Part shown: positions 55,660-64,000 of the stretch, one piece after another | How the letters are laid out: each line of letters opens with the position of its first letter | Numbering within the stretch: position 1 is the stretch's first letter | Assembly: GCF_001500125.1 (NCBI RefSeq) | Contig: NZ_LQIV01000004.1 | Location: 62,001 to 126,000 of the forward strand | Direction of reading: 5' to 3' | Source of the DNA: Mycobacterium sp. IS-1742 | GTDB lineage: Bacteria; Actinomycetota; Actinomycetes; Mycobacteriales; Mycobacteriaceae | DNA: 64,000 nt | Made by a program: the position numbers and the translations under genes | Notes under the pieces: model-generated | Told to the model about the DNA's origin: nothing | The model's input: the letters and a program-made list of their open reading frames with translations, nothing else | Database searches by the model: none

Positions 55660-58600
55660 ACGCTTTCGGCACACCGGAGGATCCACCACCCAACGCGGTC
55701 GCCGTCATCGGCATGGCAGCACGGCTCCCGGGCGCGAATTCGGTGTCGGCATTCTGGGACAACCTGCGCCGTGGCGAGGAATCAATCGTCACGCTGTCCG
55801 AGGAAGAACTCCTCGCCGCCGGGATTAGCGAGCAGACACTGGCCAACCCGTTCTACATCCGCCGGGCCCCCATCGTCGACGGCATCGACGAATTCGACAA
55901 TGACTTCTTCGGGTTCCCGCCGCAGATGGCCCGCATGATGGACCCGCAGCACCGGCTGTTCCTCCAGACCGCCTGGCACGCCATGGAAGACGCCGGATGC
56001 GACCCCGCGGGGTTCGACGGTTCGATCGGTGTCTACGCCACCAGCGGATCGAGCATCTACCTGCTGCACAACCTGCTCACCCATCACGACCCGAACACCA
56101 TCCTCGGTCAGGGCGCGACCTTCGACCTGGTGAACATGTCGCTGCTCAACGACAAGGACTATCTCGCCACCCGCGTCTCCCACCAGTTCAACCTGCGCGG
56201 ACCGAGTGTCACGGTGCAGACGGCGTGCTCGTCGAGCATGGTCGCCATCCACTCGGCCTGCCAGAGCCTGCTCAACGGGGAATCCGACATCGTGCTCGCC
56301 GGCGGGGTGTCGCTGCGGGTGCCCCATCACGTCGGCTACTTCCACGAACCAGGATCCATGGTGTCGGGCGTCGGGCACTGCCGGCCGTTCGACTCGCGGG
56401 CCGATGGCACGGTGTTCGGCAGCGGCGTCGCGGTGGTGGTGCTCAAACCACTGGCCACCGCACTCGAGGACGGTGACCGCATCCACGCCGTCATCCGGGG
56501 ATCGGCCATCAACAACGACGGTTCGATGAAGATGACCTACGCGGCACCCAACGGCGCGGCGCAGGCCGACGTCATCGCCGAGGCGCACGCGGTCGCCGAC
56601 GTCGACCCCGCGACGATCAGCTATGTCGAGGCGCACGGGACGGGAACGCCACTCGGCGACCCGATCGAGATCGACGGGCTCAGAAAGGCGTTCGGGGTCT
56701 CCGACACCCCGCGGCCCGGCCCGTGCGCGGTCGGTTCGGTCAAGTCGAACATCGGCCATCTCGCCGAGGTCTCCGGCATCGCGGGCCTGATCAAGACCAT
56801 CCTGAGCCTCCAGCACAAGGCTATCCCGGCGACGCTGCACTACACCGAACCCAATCCGGCGCTCGATCTCGACCGCGGGCCCTTTGTCATCCAGAGCGAG
56901 TACACCCCCTGGGAGTGGGACGGGATCCGCCGGGCCGGGGTGAGTTCGTTCGGCGTCGGCGGCACCAACGTCCACCTTGTCGTCGAGGAGGCGCCCACCC
57001 GCCCGGTGACCGCCCCGGTCGACGGTCCCAAGGTTCTGCGGCTGTCCGCGCGAACCGAGGAGTCGCTGAGCGCGCTGCGCACGGCGCTGGCCGACGAGCT
57101 GGCAGGCGACGACCCCGTCGATCTCGACGATGTCGCGTTCACGCTGGCCGGCCGGCGCACCGATGCGGTGCGGATGAGTGCGGTCGTCCACGACCGTGCC
57201 GACGCGGTCGCCGTCCTCCGAACACCGGACAGCGACGACGTCTTCGTCGGCGACAGCGTCGACACCGGAGACGAAGCAGACCGCGTGGTGTTCCTGTTCC
57301 CCGGTCAGGGCGCCCAACACAGCGACATGGCCCGTGGTCTTCACGACGCGGAACCGGTGTTCGCGGCGGCATTCGACGAATGCGCGGCGGGATTCGACGC
57401 CGAGCTCGGCATCGACCTCAAGGCGTCGATCTTCGGGCCGGCAACACCGGAGCTGGAGCGCACCGATCTGGCGCAATCCTCCCTGTTCGCCGTCGAATAC
57501 GCGCTCGGCAAGCTGGCCGAGTTCTACGGCGTGACGGCAGCGGCCTACGCCGGACACTCCATCGGCGAATACGCCGCGGCCACCTTGGCCGGCGTGTTCG
57601 ACCTGCCCACCGCCATCAGCGTGGTCGCGCAGCGGGCCCGACTCATGCACGCCTCGCCGGAGGGCGCGATGGTCGCGGTGGGCGCGGGCCGCGAGGACAT
57701 CGGCGATCTGCTCGGCCCGGCTCTGGACGTCGCCGCGATCAACGAACACGGTGGCTGCGTCATCTCGGGTTCACAGGAGGACATCAAGACGCTCCAGAAC
57801 GAACTGCGCCGGCGTCGCATCCTCGCTCGCCGGGTTCGGACCTCGCACGCCTTCCACTCCCGTCTGATGGACGCCGTGGTCCCGCAGTTCGCGGAGTACC
57901 TGTCCGGGGTGCGGCTGAACGCCCCGCGAATTCCTCTGCTGTCCAACGTCACCGGAACGTGGATGACCGACGCGGAAGCGACCGACCCCCAGTTCTGGGC
58001 GCGCCAGATCCGTGCGACCGTGCGCTTCGCCGACGAGCTCACCACGGTGCTCGCCACCCCGAAGCGGGTACTGGTCGAGGTGGGACCCGGGGGGACGCTG
58101 ACCGGGGCGGCCGTTCGCCATCCGCGGTGGTCCGACGACCATCGAGCGGTCCGGCTCATGCGCCACCAGGTCCAGACCCGTGACGACCACGACACATTCC
58201 TGCTCGCCCTCGGTCAACTGTGGACCGCCGGTGTCGACCTCGACTGGTCGCGACTGTCGAAGGCGCAGCCCCAGCGGGTCACGTTGCCCGGCTACCAGTT
58301 CGACAGGCAACGGCACTGGATCGAGCCGAACCGGAGCCTTGAATGGTCGCAGGGGGTTTCGACCTCCGACGCATCCGGGGCGCCCGCACCCGTCGTCACT
58401 TCCGCCGCGGCCAACAGCGGTCAGTCGATCGAGCAACGACTGCAACAGAGCTGGTGTGAATGCCTCGGTGTCGCCTCGATCGATCCGACGGAGAACTTCT
58501 TCGAGATCGGCGGCGACTCACTGATCGCGATCGGGGTCGCGATGAACGCCACGAACAAGGGTCTCGACCTGACACCGCAGGATCTGTACGAGTATCCGAC

Positions 58601-60071
58601 GGTGTCCGCGCTCGCCGGGGCACTCGGTGCGCGATTCTCGGTCGGCGGGCTGGCCGAGATGCCTGCCGCCGACGCGATCAACCCGCCGGTGCCACCGAGC
58701 GTCGCCCACTTCCTCGAATACGGCATCCGGGACCCCGGTCGGTGGCGAGTGCCACTGTTGTTCACGGTGCGGTCCGACGTCAGCGTCGACGACGTCCGTT
58801 CCGTGCTCACCGCCGTGACGAACCACCACGACGCGCTGCGTGTGCAGGTCGACGCACATGCCGGTAGCTGGGAACAGCGCATCACCCAGGCGGTGGAATC
58901 GGTCGACCCGACGGTCCTGACCCTGCCCGACGAAACAGGCCACGGCACCGCCCGGGAACGTGAAGCGGTTCTCGAGCTCCTGGCGGACCACCTGTCGGCA
59001 GAGGATCTGTCGATGTCCCCGCTGCGCGCGGCCCACATCCTCGACGCGAACGGGACTCCGCGGTTCCTCGCCCTCTCGGTGCACGAGATGGTCGTCGACA
59101 GCACCTCGCGCGAGATCCTGCTGACCGACATCATCACCGCATTCGGTCAGCGGCTCGCCGGTCAGGAGATCAGCCTGCCGCCCGCCACCGCGTCCTGGCA
59201 GGCGTGGTCGCAACGCTGCGCCGAACTGACCACCCACCCCTCGGTGCTGGCCGGCCGCGAGTACTGGATGGAGACGGCCACCAGGACGACGATGCACATC
59301 GCCGACCACCACGTCGGCGATCCGCCGTCCAGCGAACACCTGGTGCGGATCGGGACGACGCTGTCCGCCGCGCAGACCGAGGAGGTCGACCGCGCACGGC
59401 GGATGTACCAGTACACGCTCGACGAGCTGCTGCTGGCCGCGCTCACCCGGACCGTGGGGGATGCGCTCGGTGACGGTGTGCTGGCCGTCGGTGTCCGCGG
59501 CGACGCTCGGCCGATCCTGAAACCGGACGTGGACCCCCGGCGAACCGTTGGGGCATTCACGACGCTCTACCCACTGGCGCTGACCTGTGCCGGGCGCGAG
59601 AGGTCGTCGGCGGTGGACGCGCTGAACGACGTCCACACCGCGCTGGACCGCGTGCCGCATCAGGGGATCGCGTACGGGCTGCTCCGCTTCCTCTACGGAC
59701 CGACCGCGCGCACCCTCAGCGCCGTCCCGCCGCCGGACATCCTGTTGTCCAACGAGGGTGTGGTGCCCGACATCGACCTGGGGGACGGTCCCATCCAGAT
59801 GGACGCCGACGTGGCCTTGTCCCTGCGCGACAAGATCCCGGGGTTGGGCCACGCGATCGAACTGCGCGTGTTCCGTTCGTCCGGTGGACTGCACCTCGAC
59901 TGGTGGCACGACACGCGGCGCGTCCCACAGGCGACCGTGGAGACGTTGGCCGCACGGTTCCCCGCCAGCTTGAACGACCTCGTGGCCGAGGCGACCGCAT
60001 CGGCAGGCGAGAACGGCGAACTCGCCGACGCCATGGAGGAGCTCGCGCTCGTGGACCTGTCCGCGGAATGA
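55656..60071 (+). CDS. ppsE: Modular type I PKS, KS-AT-ACP-condensation-like (PpsE layout)
   Basis: 1471 residues from GTG 55656, overlapping the previous stop. KS begins almost at once (NAVAVIGMAARLPG; Cys191 in VQTACSSSM). AT has Ser635 in GHSIGE and TSHAFHSRLMD, the malonyl-type HAFH motif, unlike the other three. ACP Ser955 is in IGGDSLIAIG. Residues about 1010-1471 form an NRPS condensation-like domain whose core reads SVHEMVVDST (His1143, Asp1148), where HHxxxDG is expected. Length and order match PpsE (1488 in M. tuberculosis), which adds the last unit and hands over the chain for release. No reducing domain is present. Confidence 0.93.
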   Translation: MNAFGTPEDPPPNAVAVIGMAARLPGANSVSAFWDNLRRGEESIVTLSEEELLAAGISEQTLANPFYIRRAPIVDGIDEFDNDFFGFPPQMARMMDPQHRLFLQTAWHAMEDAGCDPAGFDGSIGVYATSGSSIYLLHNLLTHHDPNTILGQGATFDLVNMSLLNDKDYLATRVSHQFNLRGPSVTVQTACSSSMVAIHSACQSLLNGESDIVLAGGVSLRVPHHVGYFHEPGSMVSGVGHCRPFDSRADGTVFGSGVAVVVLKPLATALEDGDRIHAVIRGSAINNDGSMKMTYAAPNGAAQADVIAEAHAVADVDPATISYVEAHGTGTPLGDPIEIDGLRKAFGVSDTPRPGPCAVGSVKSNIGHLAEVSGIAGLIKTILSLQHKAIPATLHYTEPNPALDLDRGPFVIQSEYTPWEWDGIRRAGVSSFGVGGTNVHLVVEEAPTRPVTAPVDGPKVLRLSARTEESLSALRTALADELAGDDPVDLDDVAFTLAGRRTDAVRMSAVVHDRADAVAVLRTPDSDDVFVGDSVDTGDEADRVVFLFPGQGAQHSDMARGLHDAEPVFAAAFDECAAGFDAELGIDLKASIFGPATPELERTDLAQSSLFAVEYALGKLAEFYGVTAAAYAGHSIGEYAAATLAGVFDLPTAISVVAQRARLMHASPEGAMVAVGAGREDIGDLLGPALDVAAINEHGGCVISGSQEDIKTLQNELRRRRILARRVRTSHAFHSRLMDAVVPQFAEYLSGVRLNAPRIPLLSNVTGTWMTDAEATDPQFWARQIRATVRFADELTTVLATPKRVLVEVGPGGTLTGAAVRHPRWSDDHRAVRLMRHQVQTRDDHDTFLLALGQLWTAGVDLDWSRLSKAQPQRVTLPGYQFDRQRHWIEPNRSLEWSQGVSTSDASGAPAPVVTSAAANSGQSIEQRLQQSWCECLGVASIDPTENFFEIGGDSLIAIGVAMNATNKGLDLTPQDLYEYPTVSALAGALGARFSVGGLAEMPAADAINPPVPPSVAHFLEYGIRDPGRWRVPLLFTVRSDVSVDDVRSVLTAVTNHHDALRVQVDAHAGSWEQRITQAVESVDPTVLTLPDETGHGTAREREAVLELLADHLSAEDLSMSPLRAAHILDANGTPRFLALSVHEMVVDSTSREILLTDIITAFGQRLAGQEISLPPATASWQAWSQRCAELTTHPSVLAGREYWMETATRTTMHIADHHVGDPPSSEHLVRIGTTLSAAQTEEVDRARRMYQYTLDELLLAALTRTVGDALGDGVLAVGVRGDARPILKPDVDPRRTVGAFTTLYPLALTCAGRERSSAVDALNDVHTALDRVPHQGIAYGLLRFLYGPTARTLSAVPPPDILLSNEGVVPDIDLGDGPIQMDADVALSLRDKIPGLGHAIELRVFRSSGGLHLDWWHDTRRVPQATVETLAARFPASLNDLVAEATASAGENGELADAMEELALVDLSAE

Positions 60072-60142
60072 GCCGGGACTCCCGAGGCCCCCACCCGACG
60101 AAGCACCGTCAGACGAAGCACCAACCGACGAAGAGGAATGCG

Positions 60143-61243
60143 ATGCAGAACAGCCGAACGGCGAACTCCGACAGGAGCGTCGTCGTCAATGGGATCAGCA
60201 AGTCGTTCGGTGACGTCCATGCCGTCCGAGGCGTGAGCTTCGATGTCGGGCGGGGCGAGGTGGTCGCCCTCCTCGGACCCAACGGTGCCGGGAAGACGAC
60301 GACCGTCGACATCCTGTCCACCCTGACCAAACCGGACAGCGGCACGGCGACGATCGCCGGATTCGACGTCGTCACCGAGGCATCGAGCGTCCGGCGGTCG
60401 ATCATGCTGACCGGTCAGCAGGTCGCGCTCGACGACATGCTGACCGGTCGAGAGAATCTCGTGCTGTTCGGCCGACTGCAGGGTCTGCCGAAGAAGGCCG
60501 CGGAAGCGCGGGCCGAGGAACTGCTCTTCGCCTTCGACCTGGTCCACGCCGCGAACCGCAAATTGAGTACGTACTCCGGTGGAATGCGGCGGCGGATCGA
60601 CATCGCCTGCGGTCTGGTGGTGCGTCCGGAGGTCGTGTTCCTCGACGAGCCGACAACGGGGCTCGATCCGCGGAGCAGGCAGACCATCTGGGACCTGGTT
60701 TCCGGGTTCAAGGACGTCGGGATCGCCACACTGCTGACGACCCAGTACCTCGAGGAGGCGGATGCGCTCAGCGACCGGATCATCGTCATCGACCACGGTG
60801 GCATCGTCGCCGAGGGAACGGCCGACGAGCTGAAGGAGCGCACGGGCGGTAGCTACTGCGAGATTGTCCCCCGCGACCTCAACGACCTCCCGGCGATCGT
60901 CGACGCCCTGGGATCCCTTCTGCCGGAGCAGAACCGAGCGGCCATGACCGCCGCGTCGGACCGGATCGCGATGCCCGCGCCGGATGGGCCGAACACACTC
61001 GTCGAGGCTCTGTCGCGGCTCAACTCGGCGTCTATTCAGTTGACGGACATCGCACTTCGGCGTCCGTCGCTCGATGACGTTTTCCTGGCCCTGACCGCCG
61101 ACTCGGAGTCGGCGGCGGCCAAGACTTCCGACGCGGTGGACGACGGCAACTCGGGTGAACTGGTCGGCAGCTCCGCGGGCGGCACGGGGCGGCACCGCCG
61201 CAACGGACGTGGCTCGCTCGCGTCGTCGGATCTGGTGTCATGA
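60143..61243 (+). CDS. drrA: Daunorubicin-resistance-type ABC transporter ATPase DrrA
   Basis: 366 residues from ATG 60143 (MQNSRTANSDRSVVVNGISK), preceded by AGAGGAA. Walker A LLGPNGAGKTTTVDIL, signature STYSGGMRRRIDIA, Walker B VVFLDEPTTGLDPRSR and switch TQYLEEADALSD. The last 40 residues are a low-complexity tail (Gly/Ser/Arg) not needed for the fold. With DrrB and DrrC it should energise export of the lipid made by the PKS genes, as the PDIM drrABC does. The 71 bp gap before it holds a short repeated GACGAAG motif. Confidence 0.93.
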   Translation: MQNSRTANSDRSVVVNGISKSFGDVHAVRGVSFDVGRGEVVALLGPNGAGKTTTVDILSTLTKPDSGTATIAGFDVVTEASSVRRSIMLTGQQVALDDMLTGRENLVLFGRLQGLPKKAAEARAEELLFAFDLVHAANRKLSTYSGGMRRRIDIACGLVVRPEVVFLDEPTTGLDPRSRQTIWDLVSGFKDVGIATLLTTQYLEEADALSDRIIVIDHGGIVAEGTADELKERTGGSYCEIVPRDLNDLPAIVDALGSLLPEQNRAAMTAASDRIAMPAPDGPNTLVEALSRLNSASIQLTDIALRRPSLDDVFLALTADSESAAAKTSDAVDDGNSGELVGSSAGGTGRHRRNGRGSLASSDLVS

Positions 61244-62049
61244 CGGCTGCGCTGACCGACCCCCGGCCGGAACCGAAGACGCTCGGACAGTGGTGGGTGC
61301 TGACCAACCGGCTGGTGTCGCCCACGCTGCGCAACGGCGAGGTCGCCACCGCTCTGGTCGCGTCGGTGGTGTTCACCGTGGGGTGGTACATCCCGTTGAA
61401 CAACATCCTCGGCCCCAGATCCGGGATGAGCAGCTACGCGCAATTCCTGATGCCGCTTGTTGCGCTCCAGGGCATCTCCTTCGCCGCGATCACCGGCGCC
61501 CTCCGTGCCGCGACAGACTCGGTGAAGGGCATCAACCGGCGGTTCGACTCGATGCCCATACCGGCGTTCACGCCGATGGCCGCCCGCATGTCGGCCGGCC
61601 TGTACCGGTGCGCCGTGGGCACCTTCGCCGCGTTGGTCAGTGGTCACATCATCGGCTTCCGCTTCCACGGCGGCGTGCTGAATGCGGTCCTGTTCTGTGT
61701 GCTGCTGTTGGCGATCGGTCTGGTCCTGTCCTTCCTGGCGGACCTGCTGGGCAGCAATTCGAAGAATCCGGAGGCGACCTCGCAGTGGCTGATGTTGCCG
61801 CAGTTGATCTTCGGGCTGATCTCGGTGGGAATCCAGCCCGCCGAGAACTTCCCCGACTGGATACAACCTATCGTGCGTAACCAGCCGATCTCGCAGTTCA
61901 TCTATGCGCTGCGCGCGCTCGGTGGCGACACCACCCCGGGCGCCGGCGAGGTCAGCTGGTCGGTCATCGGCCCGTCAGTGGCCTGGCTGGTCGGGGTGAT
62001 GGTGATCATGGTGCCGGTGTCGGTGATGCTCCTGCGGAGGCGGTCCTGA
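61240..62049 (+). CDS. drrB: ABC-2-type permease DrrB
   Basis: 269 residues; the ATG at 61240 overlaps the drrA stop (ATGA). About six membrane helices, including VATALVASVVFTVGWYIPLN and the late PSVAWLVGVMVIMVPVSVML. The IQPAENFPDWIQPIVRNQPI loop is typical of the DrrB/DrrC pair. It forms one half of the membrane channel for lipid export. Confidence 0.9.
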   Translation: MTAALTDPRPEPKTLGQWWVLTNRLVSPTLRNGEVATALVASVVFTVGWYIPLNNILGPRSGMSSYAQFLMPLVALQGISFAAITGALRAATDSVKGINRRFDSMPIPAFTPMAARMSAGLYRCAVGTFAALVSGHIIGFRFHGGVLNAVLFCVLLLAIGLVLSFLADLLGSNSKNPEATSQWLMLPQLIFGLISVGIQPAENFPDWIQPIVRNQPISQFIYALRALGGDTTPGAGEVSWSVIGPSVAWLVGVMVIMVPVSVMLLRRRS

Positions 62050-62912
62050 TGACGATGACCCACAACGGCGCTCGGCCGGCCGAATCCACGATCTTGCGGG
62101 ACGACAGCTTTCCGACGATCGACCGATCCCGCGGGGAGAACTCGCTGCGGTTGCTTCTCCCGCATGCCTGGGTGCAGACGAAGCGGCTGTTGACCCGCTT
62201 CTTGCGGGATCCGATGACGTTCTTCTTCGGTGTCGTGTTCCCGATCTTCATGCTCCTGGTGCTCGACATCGTTCTCGGCGACGCGATCAAAGCCGTCACG
62301 GGCGCCTCCGCGGTGTACGGCAGCGTCCCGCTCATGACGGTGATCGGTGCCATGAACGGCGCATCCGTCGGCGCCGTCGGCATTATCGCGGAACAGAACG
62401 ACGGGATGCTGGCGCGGTTGTGGGTGACGCCGATCCATCGCGCCTCGGGGCTGTTGGCGCGGATCACCGCGGAGGCCCTGCGCGTGGTGATCAACTCCGT
62501 GCTGCTGTTGGCCGTCGGTTTCGCGCTCGGGCTTCGTTTCGAACACGGCCCGCTCGCGGCGGTGGCCTGGCTGTGCGTGCCGGTGCTGTTCGGCGTCGCC
62601 TTCGCCATCCTGGTTCTCACCGTCGCGTTGTACTGGCCGAGCCCGACCATGGTGAACGCGATCGTCCTGGTGAACTCGTTGTGCCTGTTCTTCTCGAGCG
62701 GTTTCGTCCCGCTGAACCAGTACCCGGCGTGGGTGCAGCCGGCCGTCGAGCACCAGCCGGTGTCGTACGCGATCGAGACGATGCGCGGGCTGTCTCTCGG
62801 AGGCCCCGTTCTGCAGCCCGGCATCGGAACGCTGGCCTGGTCGGCCGGCATCATCCTCGCCTGCCTGATCCCGATGATCATCGGCTACCGCAAAGCCAGC
62901 ATGCGCGGATGA
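62049..62912 (+). CDS. drrC: ABC-2-type permease DrrC
   Basis: 287 residues; its ATG at 62049 shares a base with the drrB stop. A hydrophilic leader is followed by six helices ([20 protein letters not shown] first). The loop [20 protein letters not shown] parallels that of DrrB. Order drrA-drrB-drrC between ppsE and papA5 is identical to the PDIM locus. Confidence 0.92.
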   Translation: MTMTHNGARPAESTILRDDSFPTIDRSRGENSLRLLLPHAWVQTKRLLTRFLRDPMTFFFGVVFPIFMLLVLDIVLGDAIKAVTGASAVYGSVPLMTVIGAMNGASVGAVGIIAEQNDGMLARLWVTPIHRASGLLARITAEALRVVINSVLLLAVGFALGLRFEHGPLAAVAWLCVPVLFGVAFAILVLTVALYWPSPTMVNAIVLVNSLCLFFSSGFVPLNQYPAWVQPAVEHQPVSYAIETMRGLSLGGPVLQPGIGTLAWSAGIILACLIPMIIGYRKASMRG

Positions 62913-62982
62913 GCGGACGACGCCGCGGACGGCCTCCGCACACCGGCCCCAAACACCGGGCAGCGCACCGGGAAGGACTCTG

Positions 62983-64000
62983 ATGGCGTACTCGACGTCG
63001 GTGATCCGACGGCTCGCCCCCAGCGAGAAGTTCTTCGCCGAGACGCAGACCTTCACGTCCATCACCGTGCTGCTCGACGGTGAGGTGGACATCGATGCGA
63101 TGACGGATGCATTCGACGCACTACTGGAGACCTATCCGGTGTACGCGGGGCACCTCGAGCCCGATACTGACGGCAGTTTCCAATTGGTGGCCGATGACCT
63201 CCTCCACCCCGGAGTGTGGGTGCAGTTCGAGGGTGACCCCGCGCCCACAGATCAACTCGATCAGGGTGTGGCGCTGATCTACCTCCTGGTGAAGCCCGAT
63301 GCGACACCCGCCGAGCTCACCCTGTTCATCCACCACAGCCTCGCCGACGGAACGCACATGGCCGGGCTGCTGTTCGAGCTCTTTGCGCGCTACACCGGGG
63401 TTGTCACGACGGGCAGCGCGGGCACGGTGAGCCCGAATCCGGCCCCCGAGCCGATCGAGACGATTCTCGAGCAGCGGGGCATTCACAAGCAGCAGCGGTC
63501 GGGGCTGGACCGCTTCATCCCGGCCATGTTCGCCTACGACCTCCCACCCAAACGTCTCACCACCAGAAGCGCAGCCGAGCGGCCGGCGGCGGTCCCGACC
63601 ACGCGATGCCGGCTGAGCAAGGCCGAGACGTCGAGCCTGGTGAAGTACGGACGGGTCAACCGGCTGTTCGTGAACAACCTCATATCGGCGGCGATCCTGC
63701 TGGCGGAGTGGCAGGTTCGACGCACGCCGCACATCCCGATCCCGTACGTCTACAACGTGAACCTGCGTGCGCTGGTGGAACCGCCGGTGAGCGCGACGGG
63801 CTGCACGCTGGCGATCGGGGTCGCGACCTACCTCGCGCACATCACGCCCGAGACCACGATGGTCGAACTGGCCCGCGGCATTGCGGACATGTTCCAGGCC
63901 GACCTGGCCGACGGCGTTGTGCAGCAATCACTTCTGCACTTCAACATGCAGTATGAGGGCGCGATTCCAGGTCTGCCCGATGTGGTGCTGTCGACGAACC
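62983..64000 (+). CDS. papA5: PapA5-type polyketide-associated acyltransferase, 3' end beyond window
   Basis: 339 codons from ATG 62983 (GGAAGGA upstream) and open to the window end. The catalytic motif HHSLADG is at residues 117-123 (His117/118, Asp122). Sequence blocks such as [28 protein letters not shown] and [16 protein letters not shown] agree closely with M. tuberculosis PapA5 as I recall it. PapA5 moves two mycocerosyl chains from Mas to the hydroxyls of phthiocerol; here it would esterify the hydroxyls left by the two active KR modules. About 80 residues are missing at the C-terminus. Confidence 0.93.
   Translation, partial: MAYSTSVIRRLAPSEKFFAETQTFTSITVLLDGEVDIDAMTDAFDALLETYPVYAGHLEPDTDGSFQLVADDLLHPGVWVQFEGDPAPTDQLDQGVALIYLLVKPDATPAELTLFIHHSLADGTHMAGLLFELFARYTGVVTTGSAGTVSPNPAPEPIETILEQRGIHKQQRSGLDRFIPAMFAYDLPPKRLTTRSAAERPAAVPTTRCRLSKAETSSLVKYGRVNRLFVNNLISAAILLAEWQVRRTPHIPIPYVYNVNLRALVEPPVSATGCTLAIGVATYLAHITPETTMVELARGIADMFQADLADGVVQQSLLHFNMQYEGAIPGLPDVVLSTN

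Overview
The window reads as chromosomal DNA of a mycobacterium, most likely a rapid grower (Mycolicibacterium type). Base composition is uniformly GC-rich, GTG starts are common, and 13.0-38.3 kb largely follows the order of the M. tuberculosis block Rv1815-Rv1832: secreted protease, TetR, flavoprotein, BacA-type ABC transporter, secA2, pgsA2, the Rv1823-Rv1825 membrane genes, gcvH, garA, two MerR regulators around a bifunctional-nuclease gene, then a glycine riboswitch and gcvP. No IS element, integrase, CRISPR array, rRNA or tRNA gene was seen.

Layout. 0-3.3 kb: a truncated ferredoxin-type reductase with a ferritin-like partner (minus strand), then a lipid acyltransferase, an SRPBCC protein and an SDR. 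4.1-15.2 kb: small secreted protein, MalQ, MFS transporter, paired SMR exporters, carboxylesterase, sterol-desaturase-type hydroxylase, a KhtTU-like K+/H+ antiporter, an amine-oxidase-like flavoprotein and a trypsin-like secreted protease. 15.2-20.2 kb: a deazaflavin-dependent nitroreductase-family gene divergent from a TetR gene with twin operator-like sites, a VOC protein fused by start/stop overlap to a KSTD-like flavoprotein, and a DUF222/HNH (13E12-type) protein. 20.3-26.7 kb: two tandem BacA-like ABC transporters, a FAD monooxygenase and a GNAT protein. 26.7-38.3 kb: protein export, phospholipid synthesis, division regulators and the glycine cleavage genes.

The outstanding part is 38.3-64.0 kb. 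Immediately after gcvP lies a compact polyketide-lipid locus that parallels the phthiocerol dimycocerosate (PDIM) locus: tesA (divergent, with a small HTH gene), then a tightly coupled run of a fatty acyl-AMP ligase (FadD26 type), four modular PKS genes, drrABC and a PapA5-type acyltransferase cut by the window end. It is not a normal PDIM set. The first PKS has the PpsA layout (ACP-KS-AT-KR-ACP), the third the PpsB layout (KS-AT-KR-ACP) and the fourth the PpsE layout (KS-AT-ACP-condensation-like), but there is no PpsC or PpsD counterpart, so no DH or ER domain. In the second PKS position sits a KS-AT-ACP protein that kept only the structural half of a KR. The second and third PKSs carry nearly the same N-terminal docking helix and nearly identical stretches of KS and AT DNA, which points to recent duplication or gene conversion and raises the question whether module 2 is used or skipped.

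Working model (inference): the ligase activates a long fatty acid and loads it on the first ACP; three or four extensions give a short oxygen-rich chain with two hydroxyls and a terminal beta-keto unit; TesA and PapA5 release and esterify it; DrrABC exports the lipid. The product would be a PDIM-like diester lipid of a different, less reduced backbone.
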